DNA from: Cohnella lubricantis
Lineage (GTDB): Bacteria; Bacillota; Bacilli; Paenibacillales; Paenibacillaceae
Assembly: GCF_014212015.1 (NCBI RefSeq)
Contig: NZ_JACJVN010000100.1
Location: 1 to 40,862, forward strand
DNA length: 40,862 bases
Direction of reading: 5' to 3'
Part shown: piece by piece, positions 18,548 through 28,177 of the stretch
Numbering within the stretch: the stretch's first letter is position 1
Layout of the letters: each line of letters opens with the position of its first letter
The notes under the pieces: model-generated
What the model was told of the DNA's origin: nothing
What the model saw: only the letters and a program-made list of their open reading frames with translations
The model's database searches: none
Made by a program: the position numbers and the translations under genes

Positions 18548-19144
18548 GATGAGATCTCCTCCATCCGACCGTGCAGCCGGGGTAAGTGTTGGTATATAAG
18601 GTCACAATGCCGGTAAAAAAACGGCTGGCTCTCATTAATAGATTGTGAATATTGGCACAAAGGCTAGGGCAAAAAACGATCCCTATGTGAACTTTGTGTT
18701 GTCGTTTAACAATAAATTTACACTCGCCGCATGACCCTGTCAATTGATACGAAGCAAAAACGAGGCTAGAACTTTGCGACTATTCGGCTTATTTAATGCC
18801 ATGTCATCCAGTATGCCAGAAGTCCAACCACTAAGTGCATCCTATACATCTATTTCGTGCCCACCAAGTCGTTCCACGGCAGCTAGTTGCACTATGAACA
18901 ATTAAATGCGGCAATTCCAGCCCATTTGAGGCTCCTTGCGAGAAAATAAGTGTACGCTATCCAACTAGAGCACGCCAAAGCCCTCTACCCTGCTTAATTA
19001 AATGACAATATGCAATTAAACGCAACATGGCGCAATGAGGCGTCCCGCACAACGCACCTTAAAATGGCTTCTCTTAAGGAATTGTTCGCCAATGTACCCT
19101 AGAGTGCCGCCCCCTTTTCAAGGGCTCGACTCGCACCAAAGCGC
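18548..19144. other. Long A/T-richer gap upstream of nadA, possibly eroded repeats
   Basis: About 600 bp without a convincing gene on either strand, more A/T-rich than the surroundings. The part next to nadA (18548-18740) must hold its promoter, but no clear -35/-10 pair stood out. Between 18830 and 19030 several weak, similar segments occur: TAAGTGCATCCTAT at 18832 and TAAGTGTACGCTAT at 18947; AGTTGCAC at 18885; and TTAATT/AATTAA arms around 19004. They may be a heavily eroded version of the palindrome arrays seen elsewhere in the window. Confidence 0.35.
18643..18660. promoter_or_regulatory. Inverted repeat upstream of nadA, candidate operator
   Basis: TTGTG and CACAA (5 bp, perfect) flank an 8-bp A/T-rich centre, about 96-113 bp upstream of the nadA ATG. 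NAD genes in Bacillus are repressed by NiaR/NadR-type regulators, so an operator is expected here. Matching it to that regulator is inference. Confidence 0.35.
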
Positions 19145-19181
19145 AAAAGAGGCGATCCCTCTTAGCAAGGGACCGCCTCTT
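19145..19181 (-). terminator. Terminator after ftsH
   Basis: On the minus strand AAGAGGCG pairs with CGCCTCTT, with an inner TCCCT/AGGGA stem and a loop, followed by TTTT. It starts 26 bp past the ftsH stop codon. Confidence 0.85.
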
Positions 19182-19206
19182 CGCGTATGCAGCGCGTGAG
19201 CGCTTC

Positions 19207-21240
<2,034 letters not shown>

Positions 21241-21269
21241 CCCTGACCTCCTCCCGACACGCTTACATC

Positions 21270-21299
21270 ATTTTACCATAGCCTGTCTTGGCATCACAA
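21270..21299 (-). promoter_or_regulatory. Sigma-A promoter of ftsH
   Basis: On the minus strand TTGTGA (21299-21294), an 18-bp spacer and TAAAAT (21275-21270). The start site would be about 23-25 nt before the start codon. Confidence 0.6.
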
Positions 21300-21328
21300 T
21301 AAGAACGAAGCCGTCAGCGGGACCGGCG

Positions 21329-21868
21329 TCAGTTCGAGTAAATCTCCGGCTTCAGCACGCCGACGAACGGCAGATTGCGGTATCTCTCGGCGTAATCCAG
21401 CCCGTAGCCGACGATGAATGCGTCCGGAATGACGAATCCCGTATAATCGGCGTTCAGATCGACCGTCCGGCGTCCCGGCTTGTCGAACAGAGCGACGACA
21501 TGCACGGACTTCGCGTTGCGGCGCTCGAGCACATCAATGATATAGCTGAGCGTCAAGCCGCTGTCGATAATATCCTCAACGATGAGGACGTCTCTGCCTT
21601 CGACGGAAGTGTCCAGATCCTTGATGATCTTCACTTCGCCCGAGGAACGGGTCGAGTTCCCGTAGCTGGACACCGCCATGAAGTCGAGCGCGATCGGAAC
21701 CGTAATGTTCTTCGACAGGTCGGCCATAAAAATAAAGGCGCCCTTCAGCACGCAAATAACGAGCGGGTTGCGCCCTTCGTAGTCGCGGCTGATGGCTGCA
21801 CCCAATTCACGGACCTTAGCTTGAATTGTCTCTTCTGAGTAGAATACTTCTTGAATGTCTTTCAGCAA
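21329..21868 (-). CDS. hpt: Hypoxanthine-guanine phosphoribosyltransferase
   Basis: Hpt salvages hypoxanthine and guanine to IMP and GMP with PRPP. The PRPP-binding motif [14 protein letters not shown] lies at about 95-108, with [16 protein letters not shown] before it and ALFDKPGRR after it. The true start is most likely the TTG at 21868: it has GGGAGG 8 bp upstream and gives 179 aa, the standard length. The frame extends 19 codons further, but the extra residues (ending DWEVLS) are encoded by the ribosome-site region. The order tilS-hpt-ftsH is conserved in B. subtilis, where TilS and Hpt can act together. Confidence 0.96.
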   Translation of the reverse strand: MLKDIQEVFYSEETIQAKVRELGAAISRDYEGRNPLVICVLKGAFIFMADLSKNITVPIALDFMAVSSYGNSTRSSGEVKIIKDLDTSVEGRDVLIVEDIIDSGLTLSYIIDVLERRNAKSVHVVALFDKPGRRTVDLNADYTGFVIPDAFIVGYGLDYAERYRNLPFVGVLKPEIYSN

Positions 21869-21942
21869 CGAGAGGACCTCCCAGTCCGAATTAATAAAAC
21901 GGTATGATAACTTCAGTTGGAACATGCCGCCGTTGTGCCTGT

Positions 21943-23352
21943 TTAAGCTTCAGAATCTCTAGTCACCTTCACGTGAACCGCCATCCGGCCCGCCATCGGC
22001 AAGGCATGCCGTGATCGTCTCATGCCGGGAATCCACAGGACGGTTCCCGCCGCGTCCGTCAGCAGCGGCACCTTGTCCCTGATCGACCTCGGCACTTTGG
22101 CGTCAACGAACATATCTTGCACTTTTTTGGAGCCGTTTAATCCATGGGGATCAAGTCGATCTCCGGGCCTGCGGTTCCGCACGGCAAGCGGAAATCGCAG
22201 CGCCTCTTCGTCCAGATAGATCTCCCAGGGCGATTCAAGCGAAGAACCGTCAAAGTCGTCCGCCCGTCGAAAAAGGAAGGAGGCTTCCGCCTCCCGGACG
22301 ATGATCTCGAAGTCCGGACCGGGCACCGCATACTCGAAAGGCGAAGCATCCGGACGCTGCGGCCCGATGTACGCCTGATCGTATTCGCGGACACATACCC
22401 ATCCGGCTCCGATATCGATTCTGGCCGCAGCAGGCTTCACCGCGGCGATTGCCGACGCTGCCTCCTCCACCCGTTCATAATCCCAGAAGGCGCAGGCCGG
22501 CGCAGCATAGTTCAATATTAGTTTAATCAATCTTCGTTGTAAAGCGGCGTGAAGGCGGCGGAACCGCTTGGCGTCCAGCGTCCAGCCTTCCCCCGAGCGT
22601 ACGGCCGTCTCTTCTAACGCCTCTCGAACCTTTGCTTCCATATAATCATCTTCGATAGCCGCGATCTCGCTTAGCCGGAGAAGGGAGGTCCTCACACCCG
22701 GATTGTAGCTCTCGAGCGCAGGCAGCAGATCGAGCCGAATCGCATTGCGCGTGTAATGGCGGTCAGCGTTGCTGCTATCGAAGGCGTACGGAATCGAATG
22801 GCGGTCGGCATATTCCAGAAGCTCGCATTTGGTTATACGCAGCAAGGGCCGGATCAGTTCCAAATCATTCTCGGTTCGCTTGGCGGGAATGCCGGCCAAT
22901 CCGCCGATACCCGAACCTCGAAGCAGGCGCATCAGTACCGTCTCCGCTTGGTCGTCGGCATGATGGCCGAGCGCAATCGTCTGAGCATGGTGACGGCGAG
23001 CGACTTGACGCAGGAACGCGTACCTTTTCTCCCGGGCCGCTTCTTGGGGGTTCATTCCCGTCTCCGCGATATATCCCGGCACATCGATGGCCGCCGTCTC
23101 GCAGCCGACTCCCCATTCCGCCGCCACTCGCTTCACGAGCTCTTCTTCGGCATCCGCCTCCGCCCCGCGGAACCGATGGTTCACATGCGCGGCGACCACG
23201 CGGAAGCCTTCTTCCTCAGCCATCGTCTTCAGCAGATGGAGAAGCACCATGGAATCCGGGCCGCCGGAGACGCCGGCGACGACCGTCTGCCCTTCGTCGC
23301 GCCAGCTCTCTCCCTCCGTCCAGCCCTGCATCCTGCGCAGCAGCTCGTCCAT
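21943..23352 (-). CDS. tilS: tRNA(Ile)-lysidine synthetase
   Basis: TilS attaches lysine to C34 of the CAU-anticodon tRNA-Ile so that it reads AUA as isoleucine; it is usually essential. The ATP-pyrophosphatase P-loop SGGPDS is at 29-34, followed by [18 protein letters not shown] and the conserved [23 protein letters not shown]. The C-terminal substrate domains are present ([31 protein letters not shown]). At 469 aa it is a full-length enzyme. The ATG at 23352 is preceded by a purine-rich GGGGGAGAGGGA very close to it. It lies 24 bp after yabT. Confidence 0.96.
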   Translation of the reverse strand: MDELLRRMQGWTEGESWRDEGQTVVAGVSGGPDSMVLLHLLKTMAEEEGFRVVAAHVNHRFRGAEADAEEELVKRVAAEWGVGCETAAIDVPGYIAETGMNPQEAAREKRYAFLRQVARRHHAQTIALGHHADDQAETVLMRLLRGSGIGGLAGIPAKRTENDLELIRPLLRITKCELLEYADRHSIPYAFDSSNADRHYTRNAIRLDLLPALESYNPGVRTSLLRLSEIAAIEDDYMEAKVREALEETAVRSGEGWTLDAKRFRRLHAALQRRLIKLILNYAAPACAFWDYERVEEAASAIAAVKPAAARIDIGAGWVCVREYDQAYIGPQRPDASPFEYAVPGPDFEIIVREAEASFLFRRADDFDGSSLESPWEIYLDEEALRFPLAVRNRRPGDRLDPHGLNGSKKVQDMFVDAKVPRSIRDKVPLLTDAAGTVLWIPGMRRSRHALPMAGRMAVHVKVTRDSEA

Positions 23353-23376
23353 TCCCTCTCCCCCTTGCCGATTGAA

Positions 23377-24309
23377 TTAACTCAGGAACCAGAGCGCGGC
23401 CGCCGATACGCACAGCGCCGCGGACAAGACGAAGAGCCCCGCCATCCAGCCGGGGACTCCATGTCCCCGATCGGCGCGGGCTCTCGCTCCCGAGGCTTGC
23501 CGCACGTTGCTGCTCCAAGCCTCGCATGCTTCCTCCGAGTCGCTGAAGCGGCCGAAGAACGCCCTCTCCATCCAAGGCGCCATCGGCCGAAGCGACGCGT
23601 TCGTCCGCACCAGCTCCAGCAGCTCGCGCGGATGGCGATTCTGCGGCAGCAGCGTGCGCGTCAGACGAATGAGCCGTTCGCTGTCCATGACGTGAATCCA
23701 CAGTACCGCGACAGCGAACCAGTCATAAGCCGGATCGGCCGTCCGGCTGCCGGCTCCCCAATAGCCGCGATCGTAGATCTCCGTGAACTGGCGGACGCTG
23801 CGTCCCGGCACCGTCATGCCGCCATAATCGACCAGCGCGACCCGGCCGTAGCCGCTCACCAGCACGTTATCGTTCTTCACGTCGCCGAACACCCAGCCGG
23901 CTTCGTGCAGCTCCGCGAGACGCCGAAGCAGCCGGTAGCCGATGACGCCGAGCCAGTCCTCTCCATGCTCGCGCAGATAGCTGCGAACCGACATGCCGGG
24001 AACATACTGCATGACGTAGAAGGACAACTCGTGCCCTTCCGCCGCCGCATCGTCCACATCCAGCAAGAACGGCGGACGCCCGCGCCTGCGCTCGCGCTTG
24101 TCAAGCGAGGCGAGCACGTTCGCTTCCGCCTGCAGGTCCGCTGCATCCGTTCCGATCTTGAGCGCGTAGACGCTGCGCCCGCTGAATGCCAAGTACACTT
24201 GGCCGTTGGCGCCGGCACCGAGCAGCTTCTCCAGCTGGTATCGCTTGCCGTTCCACTTGCCCGCCAGCACTGTGCCCGGCGGCAGCCGTATCTCAGACAA
24301 CGTAATCAC
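23377..24309 (-). CDS. yabT: Membrane-anchored Ser/Thr protein kinase, YabT type
   Basis: The 310-aa Hanks-type kinase has a Gly-rich loop GAGANGQVYL (31-40), ATP lysine 51 in YALKIG, catalytic Asp143, Lys145 and Asn148 in FGDVKNDNVLV, and a DYG in place of DFG at 161-163. The usual HRD is replaced by FGD. The last 25 residues form one membrane helix, preceded by a basic region (GARARADRGHG). In B. subtilis YabT is a DNA-activated kinase made in sporulation that phosphorylates RecA. The same location next to yabS and tilS supports orthology. Its ATG overlaps the end of yabS by 17 bp. Confidence 0.9.
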   Translation of the reverse strand: MITLSEIRLPPGTVLAGKWNGKRYQLEKLLGAGANGQVYLAFSGRSVYALKIGTDAADLQAEANVLASLDKRERRRGRPPFLLDVDDAAAEGHELSFYVMQYVPGMSVRSYLREHGEDWLGVIGYRLLRRLAELHEAGWVFGDVKNDNVLVSGYGRVALVDYGGMTVPGRSVRQFTEIYDRGYWGAGSRTADPAYDWFAVAVLWIHVMDSERLIRLTRTLLPQNRHPRELLELVRTNASLRPMAPWMERAFFGRFSDSEEACEAWSSNVRQASGARARADRGHGVPGWMAGLFVLSAALCVSAAALWFLS

Positions 24310-25045
24310 TCCGACGCCCGTCTATATCATCCCGCTTCTTCAGCGGAGACCTCTCTTCTTCCTGTTTGATTCTACCACAAGTCTCGAGGTAGAACCCAAT
24401 AACCTGCATGATCGCCGGTCCCGTCGGCGTCGTGCCCCGCATGCGAAGCTTGCCGAACAGCGCTTCGATCCGGCCGGGCGAATCTGTCCAAGAGCAGTCC
24501 ATGACGCAGGGCTCGCGATCCGAATCTCCTGGAAAATGAAAGACCGCGACGGAGCTCTCACCCTTCCTCGCCTGCAAGCTCAGCGTCAGGTCGCGGATCG
24601 CCTCCGCTACCGCCGCAAGCTTCGGCTTCATGCTGGCGCTCGCGTCGATGAGCAGCGCCACGCGCAACGGCGCCGTCTCGGTCAGATCCTCCATCACCTC
24701 GACGACGTCCGCCCGCTTGGCGGGCGGCAGCGCCGCGACGGACTCGACGCCGAACAGCTGGCGCAGCTCCTGATTGACGGCTTGGCGAATCGTGCCGACC
24801 ACGGTCTGACGCGTCATCATCTGCACCGTCTGGGATAGCTGCCTCGATGCGACGATGCGGCTCATGCCGCCGCCCGCTCGCGCGATCTCCTCAATCTCGG
24901 CCGCGCCATGCTCGCCGATACTGCCTTCGTCGACGACGCCGGCCACATTGACGACGATCCCCTCCGCGAGGGCTTGCGCCGCTGCGACAACAGGACTCTC
25001 GCCCACATTGGAGCCCCCGTCGGTAATGAGCAAAATTTGATTCAT
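24293..25045 (-). CDS. yabS: von Willebrand factor A domain protein, YabS type
   Basis: The 250-aa protein starts with ILLITDGGSNVGESPV, the second half of a VWA fold, and has a complete MIDAS start DASASM at about 169-174 (LLIDASASMKPKLAAV), with a later conserved RGTTPTGPAI loop. It therefore looks like the circularly arranged VWA of B. subtilis YabS, which sits before yabT. The molecular role is unknown; the conserved pairing with a sporulation kinase suggests a linked function (inference). The ATG at 25045 has AAGGAG 11 bp upstream. An accessory block now separates it from spoIIE. Confidence 0.88.
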   Translation of the reverse strand: MNQILLITDGGSNVGESPVVAAAQALAEGIVVNVAGVVDEGSIGEHGAAEIEEIARAGGGMSRIVASRQLSQTVQMMTRQTVVGTIRQAVNQELRQLFGVESVAALPPAKRADVVEVMEDLTETAPLRVALLIDASASMKPKLAAVAEAIRDLTLSLQARKGESSVAVFHFPGDSDREPCVMDCSWTDSPGRIEALFGKLRMRGTTPTGPAIMQVIGFYLETCGRIKQEEERSPLKKRDDIDGRRSDYVV

Positions 25046-25138
25046 TGCGATTCACGCTCCTTATTCTCTCGACTCTATCAGCAGTGTCGCCAATAGTAGG
25101 GAGAATTAACCGTCATCGCATCTGCGTCAGGAGCGCGC

Positions 25139-25165
25139 TGTCACAGAATTGACGGCTATATTGTC
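25139..25165 (+). promoter_or_regulatory. Relic promoter resembling ECF41 sigma targets
   Basis: TGTCACA (25139-25145) is followed after 16 bp by TGTC (25162-25165). As I recall, ECF41-group sigma factors recognise TGTCACA and CGTC at about this spacing, so only one base differs. It lies 25 bp before the remains of an ECF41-type sigma gene, which makes chance less likely. No intact gene follows it. Confidence 0.4.
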
Positions 25166-25190
25166 TATCTGATCGGCAACATCCTCGCTG

Positions 25191-25762
25191 CTTCCGGACG
25201 AAGCCGCCGAGCGCAGCGAGATGATCTCGTACGCGTTCCTCGTCTTGCTCGAGAAGCTCGGCTGCGATTATAAGGAGATCGCCTCGCTCATAGGCAAGAG
25301 CGAGGCGAATTGCCGGCAGCTCTACAGCCGATCCAAGCGGCAGCTGGCGGGCGATCCGGCCGTTCTTTGGCAAGTCCAGCCGGAACGCGAACGGAGCCTG
25401 GCCAACCGGTTCGCGGAAGCGTTCAGCGCCGGACGAACAGAGGAGCTGGTGCGGCTATTGACCGAAGACGCGGTCATGATGACCGACGGCGGAGGCAAGG
25501 TGCATGCCGCCATCAATCCGATCTATGGAAGGGCGCGCTCGCTGGCCATGCTCGGCGCCATGGCCAAACGATCGATGCGGGGCGCTAGGTTCGAGGAGAC
25601 GCCGTTCGCGGGCGGCATAGGTCTCGCCGTATGGCGCGAGAACGGTTCGTCGCGTTTATGTGCTTTGATTGGAACGGCGCGGAAGAGCCGCTTCGCCGTA
25701 TTTACACGATTTTCAACCCGGATAAGCTGGAGCGCATTCGACCGCTGCTCCTTCAGTCGTAG
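25191..25762 (+). pseudogene. Decayed ECF sigma factor (SigJ/ECF41 type with SnoaL-like domain)
   Basis: The translation keeps region 4.2 (YKEIASLIGKSEANCRQLYS), typical of SigJ/ECF41 factors, followed by a SnoaL-like extension (LANRFAEAFSAGRTEELVRLL, EDAVMMTDGGGKVHAAINPI). Three defects are visible. The sigma-2 half is missing upstream of about 25191. Around 25260 about 16 residues normally found between LLEKL and DYKEIA are absent. A frameshift near 25640 moves the true ending (FDWNGAEEPLRRIYTIFNP to the TAG at 25760) into another frame. The gene converges on the SDR gene, overlapping its 3' end by 10 bp. ECF41 factors are often encoded near oxidoreductases, so the SDR may be a former partner (inference). 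Confidence 0.85.
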
Positions 25763-26628
25763 AAGCCTTGCTCCTTCGCATAGTTGCCCCAGTGCGGCCG
25801 GGCGCCGTCAACGTCCTGGATGCCATACTCGTCCGACAATCCCCAGGACGTGAAGACGCCGCCCGTCTTGGCCGCAAGCTGCGGGTCGGTAGATAGAGCT
25901 GCGAGGCCGCGTGCCATATAGTAAGGCGTCTCCGACATGATGAAGTGCGGCTCCTGCTTCACGGCTTCCCGCCAATTCGCCTCGGTCACGCCGAAGTGAT
26001 CCAGCATCTCTTCCGAACGGAGAAAGCCCGGGCTGACGGCGATCGCTGTCACGCCATGCGGCTTCAGATCGGCGGCCATCGATTGAGCCAGGTGGATCGC
26101 GGATATTTTCGCCAGACTATAATAGAGGTTGCCTCTGTAGCGGTAATCCCAGCCATCCGTCACTTCAACGATCAGCCCCTCTTGGCGGCGGACCATGAGC
26201 GGGGCCGCGTAATAGCTCGTAATCATGTGCGACCACACCGCGCGGCGCTGGACTGCAAAGCCGTCGCTGAGGTCATGTTCCCAGAAAGTTCTGCCCCATT
26301 CGACCAGCTTCTCGCAGCCCCACACATCGTTCACCGCCATGTCCAGCCGCCCGTTCTGCTCGTCGGCTACCCGTTCGAACAGCGCCTTCACCTGTACCTC
26401 GTCAGTATGATCCGTGCGAACCGCAATGCCCCGTCCGCCGGCTGCCGTCACCCGCTCCGCCGTCTCCTCAATCGTCTCCGGACGCCCGATATCGGACGGC
26501 TCGCCTCGAACGCTCCTTCCCGTGACATACACAATCGCTCCCGCTTCTCCTAGCGTGACGGCAATCGCCCTGCCCAATCCGCGGGTCGCTCCGGCTACGA
26601 CAGCTACTCGGCCTTCCAATGTTCTCAC
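25753..26628 (-). CDS. SDR family oxidoreductase
   Basis: A short-chain dehydrogenase/reductase with NAD(P)-binding GATRGLGRA near the N-terminus and TGRS after strand 2 (suggesting NADPH). NDVWG replaces the usual NNAG, and the catalytic YYSLAK has Tyr and Lys. The protein is 291 aa from the GTG at 26628, which has AGGAGG 10 bp upstream; an ATG at 26649 would place that site inside the coding region. The substrate is unknown. It is transcribed divergently from a WYL-domain regulator, which probably controls it (inference). Confidence 0.88.
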   Translation of the reverse strand: MRTLEGRVAVVAGATRGLGRAIAVTLGEAGAIVYVTGRSVRGEPSDIGRPETIEETAERVTAAGGRGIAVRTDHTDEVQVKALFERVADEQNGRLDMAVNDVWGCEKLVEWGRTFWEHDLSDGFAVQRRAVWSHMITSYYAAPLMVRRQEGLIVEVTDGWDYRYRGNLYYSLAKISAIHLAQSMAADLKPHGVTAIAVSPGFLRSEEMLDHFGVTEANWREAVKQEPHFIMSETPYYMARGLAALSTDPQLAAKTGGVFTSWGLSDEYGIQDVDGARPHWGNYAKEQGFYD

Positions 26629-26685
26629 GATCGATCTGCCTCCTATCATGAAGTTCCATTCGCCTCATCATACCCGTGGAATCCG

Positions 26686-26698
26686 GACAGCTGCTGTC
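26686..26698. promoter_or_regulatory. Inverted repeat between SDR and WYL genes, candidate operator
   Basis: GACAG and CTGTC flank CTG, midway in the 130-bp divergent intergenic region. A plus-strand TACAAT (26711-26716) lies 12 bp to its right and a minus-strand TATGAT lies to its left. A regulator bound here could act on both genes. Confidence 0.4.
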
Positions 26699-26758
26699 TT
26701 ATTTCCATGCTACAATGAGGATAATTTCGATCAAGCGGAGTTTGGAGGGAGAATTGGC

Positions 26759-27844
26759 ATGCGCGGAGAGCGGCTGATCGCGATTCTGCTTCATCTTCAG
26801 GCGAACGGACAGGCAACGGCAAGGGAGCTGGCGGAGCGGCTTGAGGTGTCCGAACGCACGATTCAGCGCGACCTGGAAGCATTAAGCGCCAGCGGTATTC
26901 CTGTATATGCACAGCGCGGAGCGAAGGGGGGCTGGGTGCTCCCCGCCGGTTACCGTTCCAAGCTGACGGGGATGACCGTCGGCGAGATCAGCTCGCTGCT
27001 GCTGCTCCAGTCGTCCAGCGTCGTTCGGGACTTGGAGCTGGAGAGCGATGCGGGTCGCGCGATGACGAAGCTGCTATCCGCGCTGCCGTCGGACAAGCGG
27101 GCGGAAGCTGAATTCGTCCGACGGCACCTGCACATTGACGGCGCCGGGTGGCATGCGCCGAAGCAGCCCGCGCCGTGGCTGCCCGTTGTGCAGCAAGCGG
27201 TATGGGAGAGCCGGAAGCTGCGCATCCGCTATGCGTCCCGGAGCGAGGAATCGGCAGGCGCAGCGGTTAGGCTGGTCAGCCCGTGGGGATTGGTGGCGAA
27301 GCAGCAGACCTGGTATTTCGTCGCCGCGCTGGAGGAGAGCGAAGCCGCCGAAGACGGGGGCGATGCAAGCCGGGATGGAGCGCGCCGAGATGTTGAGAGC
27401 CAGGCCGCCGAGAGTCGGGATGAGGAGCGCCGAGAACCTCCGGAGCGGGAGCTTCGCACGTTCCGCGTGTCCAGGCTGATGGATGCCGAGTTGACAGGTG
27501 AGCGGTTTGAGATACCTCCGGCGTTCGACTTGGCAGTCTGGTGGGAAGCTTCCACCGCCCGCTTCAAGGAGACGCTGCCGCGTTACCCGGCGCAAGTGCG
27601 AGTACGGCTGCATGCGTGGGAACGATTCGCGGCAGAACGGTATGTTCGGATATCGAATTGGAACCCGGAGGAAGGCGATTGGGTGATTGCCAATGCCCAA
27701 TTCCATACGCTGGAGTCGGCTAGAGATCTGCTTCTCGGCTACGGGCCGGACGTGCGCGCGATCCAGCCGGCACCGCTGGTTCGATCGATTCGGCAGGCGG
27801 CGGCGGATCTCTTGAAGCTATACGAGCCAGATAACGAAGCTTAG
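26759..27844 (+). CDS. WYL-domain transcriptional regulator (DeoR-type HTH)
   Basis: The 361-aa protein has an N-terminal winged helix (ATARELAERLEVSERTIQRD, then YAQRGAKGGWVLPAGYR), a central WYL domain (IRYASRSEE to VSPWGLVAKQQTWYFVAAL) and a C-terminal WCX part. Such regulators often sense a ligand or single-stranded nucleic acid through the WYL fold. After the WYL strand it carries about 35 extra charged residues (Glu/Asp/Arg/Ala) that include an in-frame 45-bp duplication. The ATG at 26759 has GGAGGGA 8 bp upstream. It is divergent from the SDR gene. Confidence 0.9.
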   Translation: MRGERLIAILLHLQANGQATARELAERLEVSERTIQRDLEALSASGIPVYAQRGAKGGWVLPAGYRSKLTGMTVGEISSLLLLQSSSVVRDLELESDAGRAMTKLLSALPSDKRAEAEFVRRHLHIDGAGWHAPKQPAPWLPVVQQAVWESRKLRIRYASRSEESAGAAVRLVSPWGLVAKQQTWYFVAALEESEAAEDGGDASRDGARRDVESQAAESRDEERREPPERELRTFRVSRLMDAELTGERFEIPPAFDLAVWWEASTARFKETLPRYPAQVRVRLHAWERFAAERYVRISNWNPEEGDWVIANAQFHTLESARDLLLGYGPDVRAIQPAPLVRSIRQAAADLLKLYEPDNEA

Positions 27845-27857
27845 GGTGAAAATGCAA

Positions 27858-27885
27858 ATCGGAACCGCGAATGGGCGGTTCCGAT
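27858..27885 (+). terminator. Strong hairpin after the WYL gene
   Basis: Perfect 11-bp arms (ATCGGAACCGC and its complement) flank a 6-nt loop, starting 13 bp past the stop codon. There is no T tract on the plus strand. It is therefore either a weak terminator or an mRNA 3'-end stabilising hairpin. Confidence 0.5.
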
Positions 27886-27906
27886 CGATCATTGCGGCGC
27901 GCGCTA

Positions 27907-27912
27907 TATAAT
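27907..27912 (+). promoter_or_regulatory. Isolated TATAAT, possible -10 of a small RNA
   Basis: A perfect -10 hexamer in otherwise very GC-rich DNA, with no good -35 at 16-18 bp. It would start a transcript near 27919 that ends at the terminator at 28046-28067. Confidence 0.3.
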
Positions 27913-27918
27913 GATGAC

Positions 27919-28067
27919 GAGCGAAGCGTTGGAATGGCCCGGGCGGCATCCAGTCAGACAGGAACCCGCTGTATGTCGGACAGCGCTTTGTTCCTCTCCC
28001 CGATGATGGCGGCTAGCTGCCTCCAAGCTTGCCGTTCGGATTGAGCTCCCGAAGGGAGAATTTTTTT
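27919..28067 (+). ncRNA. Candidate structured small RNA or 3' UTR of about 150 nt
   Basis: Downstream of a perfect -10 box the sequence can fold into a two-part helix (AGGAAC/GTTCCT at 27960 and 27995, enclosing CGCTGT/ACAGCG around a 7-nt loop), an outer TTGGA/TCCAG helix before it, and a clean terminator at the end. No reading frame with a ribosome site is present. I could not match it to a known RNA family. It may simply be the 3' UTR of the WYL gene. Confidence 0.35.
28046..28067 (+). terminator. Rho-independent terminator, plus strand
   Basis: CTCCC and GGGAG flank GAA, followed by AA and T7. It ends plus-strand transcription from the WYL gene or from a small RNA before the convergent spoIIE gene. 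Confidence 0.8.
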
Positions 28068-28177
28068 ATGGGACACCCCCTATAATCTAATCATTCGCCT
28101 CCTTCCGCGCATGTGAATGAGATTCTCGTCTTCCGCAGCCTTATGGGCCTCTCGCCGACGCCGGTGCTTGCCGCATG

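Noticed and set aside
18548..18740. Riboswitch upstream of nadA
   Set aside because: No known riboswitch core and no terminator/antiterminator pair could be made out. The GCCG/CGGC pair around the T run near 18610 is too weak.
22756..24369. A 537-codon open frame on the plus strand opposite tilS and yabT
   Set aside because: It is antisense to two well-supported genes, has no ribosome site or recognisable domains, and is expected by chance in GC-rich DNA.
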